Origin: Gonocerus acuteangulatus
Lineage: Eukaryota > Arthropoda > Insecta > Hemiptera > Coreidae
DNA: 64,000 bases
Assembly: GCA_946811695.1 (NCBI GenBank)
Contig: OX328125.1
Coordinates: forward strand, 48,999,998-49,063,997
Direction: 5' to 3'
Shown piece after piece: positions 21,711 to 64,000 of the stretch. Each line of letters opens with the position of its first letter. Position 1 is the stretch's first letter. The notes below the pieces were generated by a model, which was given only the letters and a program-made list of their open reading frames with translations, was not told the origin of the DNA and did no database searches. A program made the position numbers and the translations under genes.

Positions 21711-23475
21711 TCTATTGTATAAAAATGAATCGCTAAATGTCAACACATTTTACCAACGTAAGAAATCTCGAGAACAACTTAACCGATTTCGCTAATTATT
21801 TTTTTATAATATTCCTTGAAGAACGAGGATGGTTCTTACGGAGTGAAAAATTAAAAAAATTGCCTGAAAAAGTCCAAAACAGCACTTTTCGGGTCTTTTT
21901 CACTTCCTTAACGCAAATTCATTTTTAAATGAAAACATATGTTCTCAATTATAATATTTTTAACAGTTAACGTATTTGTGTATCTCTATTATATAAAAAT
22001 GAATCGCTAAATGTCAATACATTTTACCAACGTAAGCGCAAATCTCGAGAACAACTTAACCGATTTCGCTAATTCTTTTTTTATAATATTCCTTGAAGTA
22101 CAAGGATGGTTCTTACGGAGTGAAAAATTAAAAAAATTGCCTGAAAAAGTCTAAAAACAACATTTTTCGGTTATTATTTACTTCGTTAACGGAAATTCAT
22201 TTTTCAATAAAAACATATGTTCTTAATTATAATATTTTTAACAGTTAACGTATTTGGTTATTTGTGTATAAGCAAAAAAATTTAAATAAATAAGAACATG
22301 TAATCACTAGGTGACATTAGAATCACATGTTAATAATGCATTTTAAATTAATTTATATATGCATTAACGAAGTCAAAAAGACTCCAATTTTCTATATTCC
22401 CATACAAAAGATTCGTAATAATACTTATAAGGACAATTTGAACTTTAATACCATACCATAAGGGTGTAAGTGGAGGGGTTCTGGGAAGGCAAAACAATTG
22501 AGTGACATTAGTATCGTACAAATATTAATGTCAATATTTATTACGATGGTAACATTACTCAAAAACAAATTGACTATGGTAAAATGTAAATTGTCTGTGG
22601 TAAAATGTCACTTGAAATGTAAACATCTCTTTGCTGTGCATCTATAATATTACTAAATCTAAAAGCCAAAAATTTCTATAAAATTACTAAAGTGCTGTGT
22701 GTTTGTGACTTACTAAATATGACTCCTATAAGGCAGCGGACAAATTAAGGCAGAAGAACCTGAAATGCAACGCATCAAATTAATTATCAATCTAATCGTA
22801 CTGCCCAGGAACGTGAAGATCGCAATGAACGTGAAAGAATTCGGTTAAGACAGACCCGTGAAGCGCGACATTCGACTAATAATGGTGCAAGTTTGAATCG
22901 AGCTGCTGTGAATTCATTACAGTGCCTGCAGCTGTGTTGCTTATGGACCTATGAACTCAGTTTGACTATAAACAAATCCCAAGGTGTTTGTGGTATTAAT
23001 CTAGAAAACCCATGTTTCTCGCATGGTCAATTGTATGTTGCCTGTTCTCGTGTTGGAAAACCATCTGCTCTGTTTATTTACGTGTCAGGTAATGAAACAA
23101 AAAATATCGTGTACCATTAAGTACTACAATAAAAATGAAACTTAATTGAGAATAAATAAAAATAAAATTAAATATAATAAGTAGGTATCTGGTGCTAATG
23201 ACCTCGGCAGTAGATCCACCAAAAAAAATAAGTAGGTGTCATAATAAGAAATCTGATATTGTAATTTTGATTGTGATATTTAGTGACTATTAAAAGAGTC
23301 TTAAGTGTTTTATAATTTATATTTTTGAACATAATGTAATTGTCGACTTATTAAGTTTTTTTTTTCTTTTTTTTTATCTTACTAGCTGTACGGGTGTCCC
23401 GAATAGCAGAATAAGTATTAAAAAAAATTTAAAGAATTGACTGTTAGGCGGTACGAAGTTTGCCGGGTCAGCTAG
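21711..23475 (+). mobile_element. Deleted Helitron with duplicated 5' end
   Basis: The 5' end reads TCTATTGTATAAAAATGAATCGC and then the block ATTCCTTGAAG...GGATGGTTCTTACGGAG, typical of insect Helitrons. The same 5' block recurs at 21983 after about 272 bp. The 3' end has a short hairpin (CGGTA/TTGCCG), then GGTCAG and CTAG (23472-23475) followed by T, the Helitron 3' signature. The interior joins an N-terminal coding piece to a helicase C-terminal piece. Confidence 0.7.
22810..23120 (+). pseudogene. Helitron Rep/helicase remnant (N- and C-terminal pieces fused by deletion)
   Basis: The open frame begins with an arginine/glutamate-rich piece (TAQEREDRNERERIRLRQ) like the N-terminus of Helitron proteins. 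It then jumps to LSLTINKSQGV, CFSHGQLYVACSRVG and LFIYVSG, the last motifs of the Pif1-type helicase domain. The replication-initiator domain and most of the helicase are missing, so the element cannot move on its own. Confidence 0.7.
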
Positions 23476-23476
23476 T

Positions 23477-24779
23477 ATTATCAATAAAGATAAGTTGAGT
23501 AAACATTTAAATTCTTTGTTCTCTCTTAAATTTTTACATTTTAATGTAATAATTCCTTAAATGATAATTTTTCGGAAGTGCATCCCAGAGCAAAAAATCT
23601 CACCAACAATGAATGTAGTGCTTAATACATTTTTTGCCCAGTACTTTTTATTATAGGTTAATCATTTTTATATCCTGTATGATCCATCTGTGATAATTTA
23701 TTTAAACTCAAAGGATAATAAAAAGGAAATACATATATTTCTGAAGATATTCTTGAAAAAACATATTTTTTGTTTATATTTAATACAAGAAGTTAATTTT
23801 ATTTAATTGTTAATAAAGAGTAATGATTCTGATTTTTTTATTAATATTTTTTAATCTTTTATTCCTCATGTTTTATGATCGTAAATCCCATTAGATGACC
23901 TTTTTTAGCTATTAGGGGCTCAGGCTACCCACAGCACCTGGCAACTGATTAAAGATTAAGAGATGTGGTTAAAGTCAAACAACTTAATCCACAATGATAT
24001 TTTTAATAATTTTTTGACCCCAACCGATTTTGGCATCAATTACATTCTTTATGTTTCCACGACATTACAAAATAGGTTGAGCATCACAAAATTTGTACTG
24101 ATCAGTACTTACAATAATATACCATTATTATTTACCCAATATGATAATGCTGACTTATAATTGGCTTATTTTTGCAATTCTCTGGAAAAGAAAGTGTATA
24201 AAAACGTCCTACTTGTTTAAATCCCTAGAAAATACAAGAATTCTAATAAAAACATGGATTTGGCTTAAATTGTATTACTTTATCTTCCCTCTACATGGAA
24301 AACAGACAGAAATGCTTTAACTTTAGTCTCGATTCATGTATTTTAAAAACATTTTTATGTGAAAATTGACCTCCTAAGACACGAAGCATTTACAGAGAGA
24401 GATAGTCTTAGATTAAGTTGGGAATATAATTGGGTATTGGACGAGATTTAAAAGTATAATTTTATTTTTACCCTTGCCAATTAAAACTTTTTATATACAA
24501 GGTGTCCCCCCCCCCCAAATGGCAAAACTTTGGGAATCGATACAGGATAAAAAAACAAAACAAAGATCTTTGACATATATCTCCTTTTTGCTTCATTTCC
24601 GAGAAAAACCTAAAACACAATTGTGAAAAGACATTCTTTCATAATGCCTATATAGGTATGTATAATGTCTTTATCCATATACATAGATAAAAATCATTAA
24701 AAGTATTTAAATGAGTAAAAAGTGTTTAATCTTCCGATATGTATATACATACATAGGAATGATTATTTATTTATATTTA

Positions 24780-24849
<70 letters not shown>

Positions 24850-25692
24850 AGTGAAATTATTATGCTAGAAATTTGCGAATTTATAATATTAAATGGCGTT
24901 TTTACATTTAGGCGGGAAAACCGCAATATGCTGTAATACTCTAAATAATTGTATTTAGAATTTTAGAAACATATATATACTTATATAATATGTTAGACTC
25001 TACCACAGGGTTGGTTCAAAGTAATATGAAAACTAAAGAAATTCATACGTAATGGGCAAAATAACATTTATGTATTGGTGAAAAAACTCTATATTGAGAA
25101 AATACATACGTTCATATAATAGAACAAATCTTACCTTTTTAATGCAGTAGAATGTTGTCTGTTTCTTCTTGTTCATCGGACGACTCGTTTCCGGCTCTCA
25201 ATAGGATTCAGCTCTGCTATGTCTCGATTCGACTATGTATTATATTTCACAGCTTATAATAGACTGTGAAACTGTCCGGAACGACTATTGATTAACTATA
25301 ACTTTTACAATTATAACAAAAGGGACACTCATCTATATTACTATAAGACAGCCGAATATACATGCACTAAGCTCCCACTGCAAGACAGCTCTGTAAAGAA
25401 GTAGGACTTACGCCTTTTCTTAAACAAGCTCAGGGAGACATCTTATAGAAAGAGAACTGGCCATCTAGATACTGTTCTATGCAGTATATAAAAAATAAAA
25501 ATTTTTGTTTTCACATAATATTATATAAAACAGGGAGCCTTTTTTTTATTCCAAATGTTTAATTTATATTGAATTGTAAAGGAAATATATTATTTATTTT
25601 TGAAACAACATTGTCTTTCTTTCTCCCCCCGTAATTTAGAATTTCTTCGTATTATTTACGTCTCTCTTTATTTAGCGATTTATTATGTTTTA

Positions 25693-25771
<79 letters not shown>

Positions 25772-26016
25772 ACACAAAACGTAGAATATAGCATTCTCAT
25801 AACTAACGATTTGATAAGTTTCTTAACAGGTCCATCTGGCGCGCGCTTTACCTTGAGTGCAAATTATTAATATGCAAACGATCATTATTAAATTTAACAA
25901 ATTTTAATTTAATAATGATTTGTATTTAATTGTAAGTCCTTGAGTACAGATAGTAAAGACTCAGCAATCATTATGGAAGTATTAGTAGTCAAGATTTTCT
26001 GGATTTGCTCTCGGCT
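23477..26016. other. Intergenic stretch with two (TA)n tracts
   Basis: It holds (TA)n at about 24789-24847 and 25697-25770, a C run at about 24507-24518, and an AT palindrome at 25882-25922. No gene recognised. Confidence 0.45.
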
Positions 26017-26119
26017 ACATATCGTCCCTACTATGTCAAACTATCAAATATGCAAATTGGAGCCAACTAGGGAACTAATATATTCTACCCATTGATGAAG
26101 TAATATATTGAAAAATGAT

Positions 26120-28629
26120 CTTATTCTATACTTGTACGCTCTTCGATTTCTCACTTCCGAATTCCAAATCAATTCCCACCAAATATACTTCAGAGTACAT
26201 CAATTTCCCTACAGTCGACCTTCCAGTTTCCTATCACAGTTGCAGCTGTATACTGTCCTCCAAATAGATCTGTTTCTGTCACAACCTTCCAGAACTTCTT
26301 CCATCATCTTGGTCCACGTTTTTTAATTGGCGGAGACTTCAATTCAAAACATCCCCAATGGGGTTGTCGTGTCGCTAATCCCCGAGGAAGAGCTTTATTA
26401 CAAACTCTTTCTACCTTCCCGGCTAACATAATCACACCCTCTTCACCTACATATTGGCCCACTTCTCGCTCAAAACCACCTGATATCCTTGATTTCTTTA
26501 TCTCACACGGTATTTCCCAAATCCCAACTTCCATCTCCCCTCTGGATGATCTTTCATCCGACCATAGTCCAATCCTCCTGTTATTCAACTCCGATGCAGA
26601 TTCCTATTCTTCACCTCCACGACCGACACTCATACATGGCCCAGTTGACTGGCAATCCTTTCAAACACTCCTTGAAGATAATCTGAACTTAAACACATCC
26701 TTGAAAACAAATATTGAAATTGATGAAGCTGTTAATTACTTTACAATAGCCATTCAGCAATCTTTATTCAACTCCACAAGACAAAAACCTTTATCTCTCA
26801 CAAAAATACGACCAGCTGACATACCGACAAACATACAACAATTACTAACGGAAAAGAGAAGAGCACGAAAACGATGGCAAACTTCCCGATATCCCTCAGA
26901 CAAAAGACGACTAAATCACTTGACAAGCAAACTCAGAAACGAACTACAAAAATATAAAAACGAACAATTTCAATCCTACACGAAAGAACTAACGGCGTCT
27001 AACAACTCACTCTGGCAAGCCACTAAAAACATTTTATCATACAAATCTGTCCACCACCCCATTCGTAAGGAAGATGGCTCATGGGCCAAATCTGATGAGG
27101 AAATTTCTACGACCTTCGGGCAATACCTTTCCAATGTTTTCACCCCTCACCCTGATATTAATGATCCTACCCACTCCCTCCAAGTCTCAGACGAACTAGA
27201 TGAGCCCCTTCCAATGTCTCCTCCTCCAAAAGCCTTCAATCCTAATGAGATAACTTACGCAATCCAACATCTACCTCTCAAAAAAAGCCCAGGACATGAT
27301 TTAATTACGCCCCAAATAATCAAACACCTCCCAAAAAAAGCAGTCCTATTTTTAACTTACATTTACAACGCCGTTCTTAGAACAACTTATTTTCCCATCC
27401 TATGGAAATACTCTATAGTCCGTATGATAGACAAACCAAAAAAGCCCGTTCACGACACTAAATCTTATCGACCTATTTCCCTCTTACCCATTTTAGGAAA
27501 AATTCTTGAGAAACTCATACTCAAACGCCTCTATCCAATCCTTGAACCTGTAATTCCCACATCCCAATTTGGTTTTCGTCAATTTCATTCTACTATTCAT
27601 CAATGTCACAGAATTGTGGACTTAATTTCAACAGCTTTCGAAAACAAACAATATTGCTCAGGTGTCTTCCTCGATGTAGCTCAGGCTTTTGACCGCGTGT
27701 GGCATGAGGGATTACTGTTTAAGCTAAAAAAAGTACTTTCATCCACATTCTACCTAATATTAAAATCCTACCTTTGTAACAGATTTTTTCAGGTCTCATA
27801 TGGTACTTCATCCTCACCTATTTTCCCCCAACTCGCAGGTGTTCCACAAGGTGGAATTCTTAGTCCACTTCTTTTCCTGGTATACACAGCCGATATTCCA
27901 ACTTATCCTGACACATCTCTCCATATGTTTGCCGATGATACAGCCATATTTGCTTGCAGCCAAGATCCGAGCCTTGCATCTAGGTCTCTTCAGGCTCACC
28001 TTAACATCATCAATCCTTGGCTCACCAAGTGGAGAATTAAAGTAAACCCACAAAAATCCTGCCACCTAACATTTGCCCTCAGACGATCTATTTGTCCTCC
28101 GGTGTCCCTTAACAATTCATTTCTTCCTCAAAAATCCCAAATCCATTACCTTGGACTTATACTCGACAAACGACTAACTTGGAAGCCACACATTACTCAG
28201 AAGAGACAAGAACTCAACCGACGGTACAGACTTTTACTACACTTACTTGACCGACGATCACACCTTACACTTAAGAACAAAAGACTCATTTACATGACAG
28301 TACTCAGACCACTATGTACTTATGGCATAGAACTCTGGGGATCCACAAAGCCATCCAACTCCTACAAAATTCAATCTTTGCAGTCTAAAATCCTCCGCAA
28401 AATAGCCGACGCTCCATTCTTTGTATCCAATTTGACTCTCCATAACGACCTACATATTCCATTTATCCAACCATTATCAAAAAAAATATATCAAAAATTT
28501 CATTCAAAATTACACGGCCATCCTAATTCTTTAATAAACTCTTTTTCCTCACATCTAATCCCAAATAACCCCGTTCGCCGACTGAAGCGTAACTGGCCTA
28601 GAGACCAACTCAGGAGTAGTTCTTCCTGA
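26120..28629 (+). CDS. Jockey ORF2: endonuclease (partial) and reverse transcriptase
   Basis: One frame stays open from just after a TGA near 26117 to TGA at 28627-28629, about 836 codons. The first 190 or so cover the C-terminal half of an apurinic-type endonuclease: VAAVYCPP, FLIGGDFNSKHPQWG, and LSSDHSPILL with the catalytic SDH. The reverse transcriptase follows with KSPGHDLITPQII, SYRPISLLPILGKILEKLIL, FGFRQFHST, FLDVAQAFDRVWH (first catalytic Asp), AGVPQGGILSPLLF, FADDTAI (catalytic DD) and HYLGLILDKRLTW. The absence of internal stops suggests a recent insertion. No independent start is claimed because the 5' end is missing. Confidence 0.85.
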
Positions 28630-28765
28630 TTTTAATCTTTCTGCCATGTGGGTACTGCAACTGTGCGGCTTCCCTCCTCACGAGCTTCAGGACATATTCA
28701 CAAGTATCATTTTACTAGAAATGTATTTTTACATTGTTGTAAATTCTAAATAAATAAATATTCTA
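26120..28765 (+). mobile_element. Jockey-clade non-LTR retrotransposon, 5' truncated
   Basis: It contains a truncated endonuclease, a complete reverse transcriptase and an A-rich 3' end (TCTAAATAAATAAAT near 28745-28760). ORF1 and the start of the endonuclease are missing, as expected for a LINE copy truncated at its 5' end during insertion. Its 3' end lies only about 280 bp upstream of the CFAP65-like start codon. Confidence 0.85.
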
Positions 28766-29041
28766 TACTTTATTTATCTTCCACAATCCAAGAGCAAACT
28801 CTAGAATCTGAAAAACGAGATTTTTCATATTCGATAGTTTGACATGGTAGAGACGATATTACACATTACAATTGTTGTTTTAATCTCTAAGTAATAAAAT
28901 TTGTCCTGAATGGAAGATGAGTCCAAGTTAATTTAACGTTATCATTCATTTCAAATTTAATTAACACCAAACACATGATAAAAATATCAGATAAACAAGC
29001 GAGATTGGAGAATATATTGTTTTTCCTGTTATTTAAAACCA

Positions 29042-63925
<34,884 letters not shown>

Positions 63926-64000
63926 GTATGTACTTTCCTCAAAAATATACATTTATGAATAAAACAAACTTTTTGCCTATACATATTATAGAATTATCTT

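Larger units (their letters stand above)
26017..28859. repeat. Inverted repeat pair flanking the LINE
   Basis: 26017-26052 and 28826-28859 are inverted copies (ATCGTCCCTACTATGTCAAA against its complement, about 28 of 32 matching). The LINE therefore appears to have inserted inside an older foldback element. Confidence 0.5.

Noticed and set aside
24666..25780. Possible 5' exons of the CFAP65-like gene upstream of the LINE
   Set aside because: No open segment with splice sites was found there, and the ATG exon at 29042 joins exon 2 in phase.

Overview
The window is nuclear DNA from an animal, most likely an arthropod and probably an insect. It is strongly AT-rich. Genes are split by GT-AG introns. 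(TA)n tracts and poly(A)-tailed tRNA-derived SINEs are abundant. The mobile elements (Jockey, Penelope, mariner, Helitron, Transib-, hAT- and Harbinger-like) are a typical arthropod set. No bacterial-style operon or CRISPR array is present.

Layout. 1-14.1 kb has no host gene. It holds a reverse-transcribed tRNA-Gly fragment (201-282), a 4.7 kb array of nested inverted repeats (about 1.76-6.46 kb), a 1.9 kb palindromic transposon with a decayed protein (6618-8486), Penelope fragments and MITEs. 14130-19210 is a nine-exon plus-strand gene for a multiple inositol polyphosphate phosphatase (MINPP1/Mipp family) with a signal peptide and the RHGTRTP active-site motif. 19.2-29.0 kb is intergenic, with a SINE, a deleted Helitron and a 5'-truncated Jockey LINE whose reverse transcriptase frame is intact. 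29042-63925 and beyond is a large plus-strand gene with at least 17 exons. It encodes an ASH/MSP-domain axonemal protein that I read as CFAP65-like (CCDC108). All exon phases join without a stop, giving about 1285 codons before the right edge.

The CFAP65-like introns are crowded with mobile elements. These include two elements whose ends have the layout of V(D)J recombination signals (heptamer, 23 bp, A-rich nonamer). One of them, at 50748-52313, has an exact CGCCG target duplication and is therefore Transib-like. The introns also hold hAT-type MITEs, a Harbinger-like element with a Myb/SANT-like protein, a mariner with a dead catalytic site, Penelope elements with inverted termini carrying hammerhead-like motifs, a second Helitron and three SINE families.

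The two host genes have unrelated jobs: a secretory-pathway phosphatase, and a ciliary or sperm-flagellar structural protein. Their adjacency does not imply a shared pathway. The most unusual content is the RAG-type terminal structure of the two Transib-like elements and the set of Penelope-linked ribozyme-like motifs.
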